A stretch of DNA of 64,000 nt from Trichaptum fuscoviolaceum (taxonomy: Eukaryota; Basidiomycota; Agaricomycetes; Hymenochaetales; Trichaptaceae), in NCBI GenBank assembly GCA_910574455.1, contig CAJSYZ010000007.1, positions 3,479,773-3,543,772 on the forward strand. Direction: 5' to 3'. Below the pieces are notes generated by a model. That model was not told where the DNA came from, did not search any database, and saw nothing but the letters and a program-made list of their open reading frames with translations. The position numbers and the translations under genes were made by a program. Below are positions 33,008-43,689 of this stretch, in pieces (position 1 is the first letter of the stretch; each line of letters starts with the position of its first letter).

Positions 33008-33368
33008 TGCAACTTACTTCTCTTCTATGTATGAGGCACCAGCGATCCCAGACAGAACGGTGCTCTACCCAGGCTAACGCCCAGGTACTGTGCCCGGACG
33101 CGCCCTCTTTTCTAAACTTCGTTTGTGCTTGTAGTGTAGGTTCACCTGTGCCTTGACATGGACGTGGTGATATGTACACCGATCTCTCCTCTTCCTTTTC
33201 CCCTCTTTAATAGGCGGTGCGCCCACTTAGCCGCTACCTTCGGTGGCGGGCACCTCCCGCCCAGTTTTGTAGTTTACCTCGATGACGGGCGCCTCCGTTG
33301 TAGATAGGTCATGTACTTAGCTATACTGCAGGAATAATAAAGCAAAAAAAAAAAAAAAAAAAAAAAAA

Positions 33369-33729
33369 CTGAGAATCCCGCACAAATCCCGCTCTGAGAT
33401 TCCCAACAGATCCCCCGCTCCAGATTTCCCGCTCCTGAAATCCTGCTGTGTGATTTCCCGCTCCGCGAACTCTGTGCGCTCCCCCGCGCCTCAACTCTGC
33501 CTCGGGATATCCCTCTCCCGTGTCCCCGCCTTGACTCTGACTCCGTCCCGTCCTCGCCTCGAGCCCCCTTGCGTCTCGCCCCGTAGCCCCGCTCCCCGCG
33601 CGACTCTGTTGGCGTTGTAGCGTCCTTAACGGTTCCCCTACGCCTTCTCCGCTGCCACGTGCTCTCCCAGGCCTTGCCACAGAAGCCGCTAACGCGCCCC
33701 GGCCCCCAGGTTCCCCCCAGGTTGTAACA
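33369..33729 (+). repeat. Truncated LTR (3' part) of the long-LTR gypsy family
   Basis: The last 360 bp of a long terminal repeat, ending GGTTCCCCCCAGGTTGTAACA. They match, in reverse complement, 60890-61250, the end of the 2.5-kb LTR. Repeats of ATTCCCGC-type words are present at 33373-33460. The 5' part is missing, replaced at 33368 by the LINE poly(A). Confidence 0.75.
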
Positions 33730-33741
33730 GCAGGGGGATAC

Positions 33742-34525
33742 TGTCAGGCTTGGACCCGATGCATGCCTTGTGGTGTCTTGTCTATCGTAAACAAAAGAGA
33801 TCATGCCTATCGAGACATGATGTCCTGCGAGATCGAATCTAAGAGCGAAGCAAGGAGAATAGAGAGGAGAGACGAGTATAACCAGGATCCGGGGCTTCCG
33901 GCATCCGACCAAGGTGACCGACGACGAGGGGACTTCGGGGTGCTCCCGCGCAAGGCTCGAGACGTCCGGGTCAAACACAAAAGATAGTCTAGAGCACTAG
34001 ACAACAAGCAAGCTAGATTTGGAGACAAGACAAAGGCATGGTGGATCTCGAAAGCCTGGCCACTAGCTAGGCCCAAAGACTTATGATATTCGAGTCAAGG
34101 TATCTATGTACAAATGCTATGGGTTTATATAGAGAAAGGACAGAGATACCGGGATTCCGGAAGCGTGGGAAAATCGGGGATGCGGGCAATGCGGTAGGCA
34201 ATGAGGCCTCACACATGTAAGACTAAGACAGGAATTGGAAAGGAATAACAAAGGAGTGACAGAACATGTGTAGGGACATTGGTAAATCGGAGTAATGAAG
34301 GAGGAATGAGGGAAACAGGTGGGGAACATGAGGAAAGACAAGAGGATGAGAGGAAAGAGACTTCGGGAAAGTCCATAAGGTAAGAACCCGGGATAAATCC
34401 CGAAAGGGAGAGATCCCGAAGGGAATGCCCCGGGATATTTCCCGAGGGCAAGATATCCCGGCGGGATTCGGGGAAATCCCCGGGATGCGCCCCAAAGGGG
34501 AAGAGGGATATGTCACGTTGTGACA
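33742..34525. repeat. Solo LTR with GATAC target duplication
   Basis: A 784-bp unit starts TGTCAGGC and ends TTGTGACA (inverted TGTCA/TGACA ends) and is flanked on both sides by GATAC (33737-33741 and 34526-34530). This is the signature of a complete LTR retrotransposon reduced to one LTR by recombination. The interior has GGGAT/CCCGG-rich words at 34380-34500 but no coding frame. Its parent element is not in the window. Confidence 0.75.
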
Positions 34526-35112
34526 GATACGCGGTTTTGATGAACAAAGGTTAAAACTATGCAGTACCAAGCCACTGGACCCTGATCCGACTAGGTCCGA
34601 CCTGTACCACTCACGTAAGTTGGGGTTCGGGGTCCCGCTCTGGTCAGAGTCCCGCATCGATAGAGCAGATAGAGCAGACATCTGAGTCCAAGTGGTGGAA
34701 GAAAGAAAGAAAGGGGAATTGCTTGCAGGGCGCTAGGACAAGCGCCCTGCAAACATACATGCAAGTAATCTACGCAAAAAGGAAGAGAATCGGAGTCAAA
34801 GATAGTCCGCTTTCAGAGCAGATGTTGGGGATCCGACTCGGAGTGTGATTGTGAAAGAAAATAAAGAAAAAGAGAAAGAAATAAAATAACCTGTGGAGGA
34901 TTCCTGACACTTACAATGAGACAGTTTGGCTGACACAGTGTGTGACAGCCACACTGCGCCACAGTAAGACAGTCTTTCTGACATCAAGGTAGACAGATAA
35001 ACTGTGTGACAAAGCTGTATCACTGCAGCACAGCAAGGCTGGCTCAAAAGGCTGTTTCAGACAGCTGTTTCCCTTAAATGAAGCAACTCTGACTTTCTTT
35101 CTCACGGGTTAC
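34526..35112. other. Non-coding spacer with a perfect hairpin
   Basis: About 590 bp between the solo LTR and Gypsy-M. At 34723-34752 there is a perfect 12-bp inverted repeat TTGCAGGGCGCT with a 6-base loop. The right half has repeated GTGTGAC/CAGTTTG words. No gene seen. Confidence 0.45.
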
Positions 35113-35579
35113 TGTTACGTCTCAACTTACGGTCTCGTATAGTTGGGGAACGCAACGTTAAGTTGCTCAGTGATAGCGGAGCTAGGGCTCAACACTAGGT
35201 ATTGTATGGACAAAGGCCTACGATGTAGAGTAGAGAGAAACAGATGTATAGCAGAGACTAGAGACGGGGGGTTTGACAAAGGAGATCGAACTTAGAGTTC
35301 GATCATGCTAAGTACAGGAGTTTATATACTGTAGCTGCGGAGCAAGGGTACATCGGAAGATGAGTAAGAAGAGAACAATAAGAGAGTAGACGATAGGCTA
35401 CTAATAATAGTGTGAGAGCGATGGGCAGAGGGTTAGGGCAAAGGGTACATGTGTAACATTGGGATTGGCTGAGGGTTGAGGGTTACATCGGAGGATGACT
35501 GAGCAGAACAAGAATAGAAACAAATAGGGCGAAGGGTTCGGAGTAATGGGGGCCGCTGACATAGTAAGAAAACGTAACA
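35113..35579 (-). repeat. 3' LTR of Gypsy-M
   Basis: A 467-bp unit with TGTTACGT at one end and ACGTAACA at the other. On the minus strand it directly follows a purine tract (AAGAACGGGGTAA, 35580-35592 read in reverse), the usual primer for plus-strand DNA synthesis next to a 3' LTR. The partner 5' LTR is not in the window. Confidence 0.75.
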
Positions 35580-35797
35580 TTACCCCGTTCTTAAATTGAA
35601 ACGTAGTGGAAATCAGTAAAGAAAATGGCCGTTATAGGGACAAATTAAGTCCAATAGACAATAAGGAAGAACATGCCATATAAGCGAAGTTAACGCCAAT
35701 AGGGTATCCAGGTTAGCAACAGGTGCTTTAGTTGGTTGCAGGTGGGTTTCTCTTTGTTACGCGTTGTTGAGCAATTCGGTTAGATGTGCATTCATCG

Positions 35798-36604
35798 TCA
35801 TGACCATCGTGTTGTCCACATGAGGGGCATGTACTTGGGGCATCCAATGATGGTGTGTCCAGGTGCACGTATGTTGCAGTATGAACATGTATAAAATTCG
35901 CAGGTGGACGCGGCCAGGTTGTAGTAGTGGTCGACAGCGGAGTGTTGTGTGCATTCCTTGGGGTCCAGGGACATAGACGTAAAAGGATTATTGTCGACTT
36001 TCGGGCTGTATGTGGGTGAGGGTGGGGCTGTGTTGACACGATACTCTTGGTCTTCTTGTAACTGTATTGGCGATTGTAGACGAATGGGTTCGGACAGGCG
36101 ATTGATGAGTTCTTTGCGTTCTGGGACTTGAGTGCCGACGGAGTGAAGGGGTGGGCGAGGTACTTGGTCAGCAAGGTCTTTAGTGAGGTTGATGATGTCG
36201 TCCTCCGTGGTGAGGTCAATGACCAATGGGGCAAATAACTCTTGAGGCGCTGTTTCAAGGAGTTCCGTAAGGGCATATCGTCGCATGTCTTGGAATGACT
36301 CTTGAGTCCGTCGCAGGAGATGGAGAGCTCCTTCGATAATGGCAATGCTGGGATTGAGAATCTCCTGGTTTCGGGTAACAATATCATAACATTGGGTCCA
36401 GGTGGCAAGAAGAGGAGTGTTATCATACGTTGATTGACTTAGGCGTTGGTGGAAGGTGCGAGTTGAGAATAATTCGAGGATTTGGCGAGATTGCAAGGGG
36501 TTGTGAGTGTCGAGGTGTAAGGCTGGTGGTTGGAGAGATGATGTGTATGAATGAAATAAGGGGGTGTGACGGGATGGGTTGCGTTGGGAACGGGCAGGTG
36601 GCAT
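35798..36604 (-). CDS. Accessory ORF of Gypsy-M, downstream of pol
   Basis: A 268-codon frame starting MPPARSQRNPSRHTP. The middle is helical (ILNPSIAIIEGALHLLRR, DMRRYALTELLETAPQEL) and the C-terminus has a short Cys/His cluster, CEFYTCSYCNIRAPGHTIIGC, spaced like a zinc knuckle (C-x2-C-x6-H-x4-C from the second Cys). It lies between the pol frame and the 3' LTR, where most gypsy elements have nothing. The role is unknown; a gag-like or nucleic-acid-binding function is only a guess. Confidence 0.6.
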   Translation of the reverse strand: MPPARSQRNPSRHTPLFHSYTSSLQPPALHLDTHNPLQSRQILELFSTRTFHQRLSQSTYDNTPLLATWTQCYDIVTRNQEILNPSIAIIEGALHLLRRTQESFQDMRRYALTELLETAPQELFAPLVIDLTTEDDIINLTKDLADQVPRPPLHSVGTQVPERKELINRLSEPIRLQSPIQLQEDQEYRVNTAPPSPTYSPKVDNNPFTSMSLDPKECTQHSAVDHYYNLAASTCEFYTCSYCNIRAPGHTIIGCPKYMPLMWTTRWS

Positions 36605-36607
36605 GAC

Positions 36608-36810
36608 TTAGAGGGAATGAGTTGGACAGTCGTAGTGACAACAACTGCAGGTGCAATAGGGGTCAGAGCGGCGAGGTTCAAAGTGGCTGAAGTGATGACA
36701 ATGTCGGACAATGGGTCGAGTGATCGTGAGTGGGGGTTGAACACGAGCAGATTTGTTGAAATAGTCAATGAGTCGGTGGGCGTAATCAGGGTTGTTAAAG
36801 AAGGTGTGGA
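36608..36810 (-). pseudogene. Second accessory ORF of Gypsy-M, C-terminal part
   Basis: On the minus strand this piece starts at the target duplication TCCACACC and reads FFNNPDYAHRLIDYFNKSA, ending in a Cys/His-rich tail (DPYCTCSCCHYDCPTHSL) and TAA at 36610-36608. It is the continuation of the frame at 55124-55417, separated by the 18.3-kb insertion hAT-B1. The Cys-rich end could bind zinc. I recognise no family. Confidence 0.6.
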
Positions 36811-37737
36811 TAGAGCATGACACGGGTACAGGTCATCCGTGGGTACCTGCAGGTACCTGCGCTCAAATACCTGCGGTTCCAGGTGCACCTGTGCGCAGGT
36901 ACCTGGTTCCCACGGTTACCTGCGGATCCAGGTTTGGATTTTTTTTGCCCAGGTACCTGGCCGGGTACCTGCAAGTACCCGGTAAATCACGTGCACTCTT
37001 CTTGAGTGCAACAAACGCAACGATGTACCATTACTTTTCTACATTCTACTCGACATGTGCCGTCCTAGAGCATGACACGGGTGCGTGTCACCCGTAGGTA
37101 CCTGTAGGTACCTGCAGCAAAAACCTGCGGCTCCGGGTGCACCCGCATGCAGGTACCTGTTTCCCACGCTTACCTGCGGATCCAGGTATGACTTTTTTTT
37201 AACTCAGGTACCTGTGCAGGTACCTGCAGGTACCTGCAGTGGCCGTAGGCCGCAGACATTGAGGAACGGGAACAAAGACAACGGGTCAGGTTAGTTGCGT
37301 GACCGGAGTAGCTGGTTCACACGCGATAATAACTTGTGTTAGTCGCGTCATGTAGACCGTGAGAGAATTAACTTACCTTTCCCCAACCACGACGTGCGAG
37401 AGCGTGAACGGGAACGAGTCTGACGTCTGCGCTGTTGCGCGTGCTTTAGGACTCGTTTCTTCTGGCGAACTAGTTTGTTTCTTGTCCTCGGGCTTCGACT
37501 ACGACGGCGCGCAACATTCTTACGGGCGCGCAAGACTTTTACGGACGTGCAAGAGTCCAGTTTGTTTCTTGTCTTCGGACTTCTCGCGAGCGACGATTGC
37601 GTTGCGCACGCAGAAGACATACTACGGACGGTTGACTGGAGTCCGCGCATAGGCGCGTGCTACTGGTCGACTTAGTTCTTTCGACGGAACGACGACCACG
37701 GGCCTCGACGGCCATTGATTACCTCCGACGCGCGCGC

Positions 37738-38317
37738 TGTCAGGAGTCGCCATGGATTTACTTATTGTTTTCTTTTATTTTCCGTTTACTTATGATTTAC
37801 TGATGTTTTTAGTTACTTTCGATTCCTGACATCGTACGAGACACTCGTACGGTCTCGTACGGTCAGCGGTACGCGCTCGGTACGAAGCCCGTACGGCGTG
37901 TACACCTTTGCATCTGTCTGCACACGGGATTATTGTTTCTTTTCATTCTATTCACTAACGGACACCTTTTGGTGCGCTTGGGTTCAAACCCGGCGCGCCA
38001 GCGATGCTTATTCATCTTTCTATTTGTATTTCAAATTCGGATCGGACCACGGGTCCGTACGGACGGTGGCTTGGAGGAACTGTATAGTTCCTCCTGCGCT
38101 TGCCAAAAGCGCCCGTCCGCCTGAGAAGCACTCCACTTTTGGCCTCTTGTCAAGTGCTTCCCAGGTGACGTTATATTTGTGCTTCTGATGTGTAGAATAG
38201 CTTAATTGACTTGTCAAGTGCTTCCCAGAGTGCGGAACCGCTTTGCATAGCCGCTGATCGTCCGATTTACATCGTCCGAGGTCCTGAGAACGCATAGAAC
38301 CACTCTGTGTCGTAACA
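37738..38317 (+). repeat. 5' LTR of Gypsy-P
   Basis: 580 bp, TGTCAGGAG to GTCGTAACA. At 37833-37896 there is a dense cluster of CGTACG/GGTACG words, a candidate promoter or factor-binding block. CCAAAAG and TTGTCAAGTGCTTCCCA are each repeated within the LTR, the latter near 38145 and 38210. Confidence 0.93.
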
Positions 38318-38413
38318 ATAGGCCAAAAGTCTTTTTTCTCACTACCTCGCGCGAAAAAACTCGTACCGTTCGAACCATTCTGCCGACGCTCACTTCGCTC
38401 GAACGCCCGTACG

Positions 38414-39613
38414 ATGCAGAACGCTACACCGCCTGTTCCTGCGCCCGGAGGCCCTCCTGGAGCGCCCCCCGTCGCACCCGTGCAGGCACCCGTACCCCCA
38501 CAACCCCCAACTATGGATGAGGCGACTCAGGCTATGCTGAACCAGTATATGGCCCCCTGGAGGGAGCAGATCGATCAGTTGCTTCAGCAGAATGCATACT
38601 TGAAGGGAGCGCTCGAAACGCGCGTCGCCGAACCGCGCGGTACGAAGGGTCCGAAGATTCCACCCCCAGGATTGTTTTACGGCCCCAAGGGCGATGCCGC
38701 GGACAAGGACAAGCTTTCGTACGAAGCTTGGTCCGGTCAGGTACGGAACTACATCTCTATGCGCCCGCACGAGTTCCCGGACAAGCGTACGAAGTGCCAG
38801 TTCGCTGCGACTTACCTTTGAGGCCCTGCAGACGAGTGGGTGCGTCCCTACATGGACTCGATCCACAAGGGCGAGCCGGTCACCATTTTCGACAAGTTGG
38901 ACACTTTCTTGGAGTCTCTGGCTGCTGGATATGGTGAAGCTGATGCTGTTGCTGCTGCTGAGAACGAAATTATGGCTCTCAGGCAGACTGGAACCGTGGC
39001 TGAGTATGCGGCTCGCTACAGGGCTCTCAAGGTCAAGACCAAATGGGTTGCTGATGATAAACCATGGATTGCTTGGTTCCGGTACGGACTTTCGAACCGT
39101 TTTCGTACGGACCTGACGCTCAAGAAGATGCCTGAGGACTTTGATGGGTATGTGAAGGCCTGTTGTGTCTACGATGATGAGCTGCGAGCCATCCGTGCCA
39201 CAACTCGTACCAACCCCATCCCTCAGCGCACTGGAACTGCTTTCCAGACGCGTCAGACGTCGAACTCGAACCAGCCTTGTACCGGCTCGAGCCACCGTGA
39301 TCCGAACGCGATGGAGGTGGACCAGATCAGTAGGGAAGAGGCGCTGCGCAAGGGGTTATGCTTCCACTGTGGCGAGAAAGGTCATATGTCCGCCAAGTGC
39401 CCCAAGCGCCACGCGTCTAATACCTCGAACCGTACGAACGTCAGTACGGCCTCGACACCCCAGGTACCGGCCCCAGCTCCCACTGCTTCAATCTCTGACG
39501 TCTCGGACGAGACCCCCCTCGTACCGAGCGGTACGACCGAACGCCCAATCTCTGTTTCTGATGCTGCCAAAGTCCTTATGGCGCACCTCTCGAAGGAATC
39601 GGGTTTCAACTAG
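38414..39613 (+). pseudogene. Gypsy-P gag with one in-frame stop
   Basis: A 399-codon frame starting MQNATPPVPAPGGPPGA. Residues 100-260 are the capsid-like retrotransposon gag domain (AADKDKLSYEAWSGQVRNYI, GPADEWVRPYMDSIHKGEP, RQTGTVAEYAARYRALK). Near residue 315 is a single CCHC knuckle CFHCGEKGHMSAKC. A TGA at 38819-38821 interrupts the frame between ATYL and GPADEW; one C-to-T change in CGA would explain it. Readthrough is conceivable but nothing suggests it. Otherwise the frame is intact to TAG at 39611. Confidence 0.88.
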
Positions 39614-39690
39614 GGTCTCAGCGCATCGTCGCGCCGCTCGAGACCCATAACCGATTCTCTTGTTTAGAAAATGATGTCCCAGTCCCTTCT

Positions 39691-41169
39691 ATGTCTACTA
39701 GTATACAGTCAATAGACAAGAAGTTGCGCCGGTTCATTCGTTTTCCTGTGAGAGTCAGCGATGGCAGAAAGATTTTAAGGATGAGAGCCTTCTTGGACAG
39801 TGGGGCCTCATCGATATTTATTAACCGTACGGTTGTCGAACGGTTCGGGCTCCGTACGAGACCCTTGGTCCCTCGTACGCGGTTGTACAATGCCGACAAC
39901 TCTTTGAACAATGTGGGCTGGCTCACAGATGAAGTGCCAATTAGTTTAACGGTCGGATCGCACACTGAGAATGTGACTGCAGTGGTGGCGGACATTGGGG
40001 ACTATCCCCTGATTATTGGGGTCGACTGGCTGCGACTCCACAACCCAGAGATCGACTGGGCGAACGACCAGATGACCTTTACGCGCTGTGCGAAGGCCTG
40101 TCAGCCTCGTACGGACCGTACGGAGTTTCAGATGGAAGGTTCCCCGGAGTCAGACGCAGTGCGCACGGCTCGTACGGAGACCTCGAACCGCGCACGCCGC
40201 GCGAAGCCTCGGCCACCTCCTCGAACTCGAGTGACGGTAGCTGAGCTCGAGGACGAACCGTACGACTCGGGTGGTACGGACGAACCGGTCAGCGAACGAG
40301 ACAAAGTTCCGCCAGGCTTCCGGTATTCTGAGAAGTATTGGGATGTTTATCACGATTCTGAGGAATTCTTTGTCACGGATGACCCGGATTTCGCACAGCG
40401 GATCGCTGCTTCGTACACCTGGTCTCAGGCAATTGCTGAGAAGACTGCAGTGAAGGAAGGCGAGAAGTCGTTCGAAGAACTCGTACCGCCGCAGTACCGC
40501 GATTTCGCCAAAGTCTTCTCGAAGGACCGGGCAGAACGCCTCCCCACCCGTAAACCGTACGACCATGCGATCGACCTCGTACCGGGTGCGGTACCTTCTT
40601 ACAGCAAGATCTACCCCATGGCGCCGAACGAGCGTACGGCGCTGAAGGAATTCATCGAGGAGAACTTGCGGAAGGGGTACATTCAACCCTCCAAGTCTCC
40701 GGCTGCGGCTCCGGTCTTCTTTATCAAGAAGAAGGACGGTTCGCTGCGCATGGTGGTAGATTATCGCAAGCTCAATGCGATGACTGTGAAGAACAGGTAC
40801 CCACTGCCTCTCACCACTGAGCTAGTCGATGCCTTGAAGAAAGCGAAGGTGTTTACGACCTTAGACCTTCGATCCGGGTACCACAATGTACGGATGAAGG
40901 AAGGAGACGAGTGGAAAGCGGCCTTCCGTACGCAGGAAGGCCACTTCGAACCGACGGTGATGACCTTCGGACTCACCAATGCTCCGGCGACGTTCCAGCA
41001 CATGATGAACGACATCTTCAAAGATCTGAATGGGGTGATTGTGATCATCTATCTAGACGATTTGCTGATTTTCTCTGAGAATGGGGAAGATCATGTCGAG
41101 CACGTTCGTACCGTACTCGAACGGCTCGAGAAGCACGACCTGTTTGTCAAGCCGGAGAAGTGTAAGTTC
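39691..41169 (+). pseudogene. Gypsy-P pol, first part: protease and reverse transcriptase
   Basis: The aspartic protease is marked by AFLDSGASSIFINRTVV, and a second protease motif by YPLIIGVDWLRLHNPEIDW. Reverse transcriptase follows with HAIDLVPGAVPSYSKIYPM, LDLRSGYHNVRMKEGDEW, MTFGLTNAPATFQHMMND and the active site VIIYLDDLLIF. The frame stops at KPEKCKF, where hAT-A2 has inserted with duplication of GTAAGTTC; it resumes at 49403. An earlier start (from about 39668) is possible, since pol in this group often lacks its own strong start. Confidence 0.9.
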
Positions 41170-42483
41170 TAGAGCATGACACGGGTGCACCCGTAGGTAC
41201 CCGTGATCCGCAAGTGCAGGTACCTGTGCAAAAAAAATCAATACCTGGATCCGACCCGGATCCGTGGGAAACGGATCCAGGTGCACCCGCACCCGTTACC
41301 TGCAGGTATTGCAGGTACCTGTTAGCACCCGCAGGTATTTGCAGTAGGCCATGAGGATACTGTGCAATATTGTTCACTCAATAGCCCAGTCGATGGCCTC
41401 AGCCTTGACTTGCCCTTACGGGTTACTCCTGTCCTCAGACGTGGAGATGTAGCTCATGAATGAAACAACAAGCTCAACAGCCCGGGTGATGGCCTCAGCC
41501 GCACCCGACCCACAGGGACTCCTTGTGCCACAGCATAGAAGTCAGCTGTTGAGCTAACGGTATAACTGCCTGGCTTTGTGCTTTCGCGCGAAGTCAAGCA
41601 GTCTAAACCACCATACACCCAACCAAGTCCAGTAAAGGATAAGACACAGTGAGAGCCGTCAAACTCAATGAGCCTTCATGTGGATGAAGGCTCACTTACA
41701 CGGATCCCCTGGGGTGAGTTCGACGTGTGTGAGATATTACAGGTCTTGGGCATGGGGACCCTCCCTGGACAAGTGCTTCTTTGTGTGAGCAAGCCCCAGG
41801 AATCACCAGGGTGAGCAAGCAGCAGATGAAAGTGCAGCCCAAATGGGGTGTGCAGGCGGCGAGCTATCATCTGTTGCTGCTACCCTGGCTGTCCCAAAGA
41901 TGGTGCTGGCGATTGATGAGTTTTGCGCCGAATCGAATGAAAGCTGGACGATAGGAAAGCCCTCAGGAAGACGAAGACGAAGGTGTTCTTCATCGGGAGA
42001 AAGGGAAACGGATTATAGACTGTGTAATCGCATATAAGACCCCAAAATCGTCATAATCGTCATATACCGTTTATATTCCCAAGTAATTCACTATAAACCG
42101 TAGTCTACCTTATATGAGCTTCTAATGCCAATAATATCTTATGGACATTACAACTGATTACTGGCCTTGTAATCTTCGAAATGCATTATATTCTCCATAA
42201 TAATTGTACCCCTTATCTTACATTATGAAGGCTTATGATCGATTGCAGACATTATCATCTCCATATTTGCTTATAATTGTTACCAGACTTATGGTGCTTA
42301 TATGTGATTGTGAGAGATTATAATGGATTATGAGACTTATATTTACTATAAGGTGATACAAACCCCGTGTAAATCTTACAGGCCTTCTTATTTTCACACA
42401 GGATGATAGAATGAAAAGCATATTATATTATAGTAATACTAACTACATACAATTGATAACAAATGTGCTTAACGAACTACGTG

Positions 42484-43340
42484 TCAATGCTTGCGGGACC
42501 ATCGAGGGACAAACGCATTCCCGTACCGTCCGTTGGCTTCAAGATCCTTGCGATCCCACCCTCCCACGGATAAACGCGAAGGCAGTGTCAGTAAGAGTGT
42601 CAAGTCTGAACACAGGAGACTCACCCTGCCGAAGACAAGCTCGTAGAACATGATGCCAATGGAGAAACTGTCGGACTTGTACGAGTAATGGTCGCTGTGA
42701 AGCATCTCTGGTGCCATGTAGCCGGTTGTGCCACACTTGCCCTTAGTCCTGTGACAATAGTCATTGTATTGTAAGTTAGTACCTCGTCAATGCTTACCAC
42801 GTATCTTTTGAAAACGTGCGCAACGCCGAAGCCCCCAATGATGAGCCAACCTTGCTCATCCATGAAGACGTTGTTGAACTTGAGGTCGAGATGGACGACG
42901 GCCTGATTGTGCAAGGTGCCCACGGCATTGCACTGCGAAGCCAACTAGTCACCAGTCGAGGGAAAGGAGAAAAAGAAGACGTACAAGTTGCGCCATAATG
43001 AACTTGAGTTCATGCATGCGGAACAGCTTCTTCGTGTTGCTCCTTGCTCCTCGCAGAGTACCTCCCAGCCAGACCTTGGATATTGATGAAGTTGTGCGGG
43101 TCCATGAGAAATTCTATAAGAGTGATGAAGTAGGGTGAGTTAAGCAAAATCAGGTCAGAAAGGATCTACTTCTCTGTAAACAACGACTCGGACGATACTC
43201 GCGCGTGGATTCAAGTTCTGCTTGATCACGACCTTCTTGCCCGCATCTGTTGTTGACAATCTGGAAGAAATGGTTTCCGTGAAATGGCAGAAATTAGGCT
43301 TACCTTTCGGGTGGCACAAGTAAGGCCTTGTCCGACACAA
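42484..43340 (-). pseudogene. Captured protein-kinase fragment
   Basis: Pieces of a kinase catalytic domain lie in order on the minus strand: the N-lobe lysine strand GKKVVIKQNLNP (43250-43200), the catalytic loop LHNQAVVHLDLKFNN (about 42900) where kinases have HRDLKxxN, WLIIGGFGVAHVFKR in place of the DFG segment, and MAPEMLHSDHYSYKSDSFS then GIMFYELVFGR (APE motif and helix F, about 42715-42620). The frames differ and stops intervene; HLD for HRD and GGFG for DFG are non-canonical. It cannot be an active kinase as it stands. Introns may survive between the pieces. Confidence 0.7.
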
Positions 43341-43689
43341 GTCCTGGTGGGACTTGCAAGAAGTTTGAGGTTTTGTTGCGTCGACACTGTCTTCAAGTTG
43401 AGGCTCCTTCCACGCGCACGCGGCTCACCACTGAGCCTGAGTGTGACGTAGTATGCTCCCACCCGGGCTCGGAGCCCGCATATAGTCACACTTGGGTGGC
43501 ACACCAGTAAATCATTAGAAAAAGCAAGCAAAATGTGAATAAAATAAGAAAACATACCATAGACACCAGAAGAGCAGATTTTGAGGGCCATTCTATGGGT
43601 GGATGGACATTGAGGAAAATGGATGGAGGACAATGAAGGGGAAGGAGAGAGAGAGTGGGGGACGGGACACGTTCCACGACGCGTCGCTG

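Larger units (their letters stand above)
26977..33368 (+). mobile_element. Nearly full-length Tad1-like LINE retrotransposon
   Basis: The element has a short 5' UTR, ORF1 (27043-29003), ORF2 (29000-33007), a 3' UTR of about 335 bp and a poly(A) tail of 25 A (33344-33368). The domain order, APE-type endonuclease, RT, RNase H, and ORF1 with three zinc knuckles, is that of the Tad1/I group found in fungi. The left edge abuts the inverted RT fragment at 26976; the right edge abuts a truncated LTR at 33369. I could not identify a target-site duplication. A separate 3' stub of the same family sits at 60809-60889. Confidence 0.88.

Noticed and set aside
33369..33741. GCAGGGGGATAC at 33730-33741 considered as a polypurine tract of an internal gypsy region
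   Set aside because: The GATAC repeated after 34525 shows it is target DNA of a solo LTR, not an element interior.
37348..37652. Arg/Ser-rich 100-codon frame (also at 48818-49120) considered as an SR-type protein
   Set aside because: It arises from short tandem DNA repeats in hAT-A; hAT-A3 has a different repeat number that breaks the frame.
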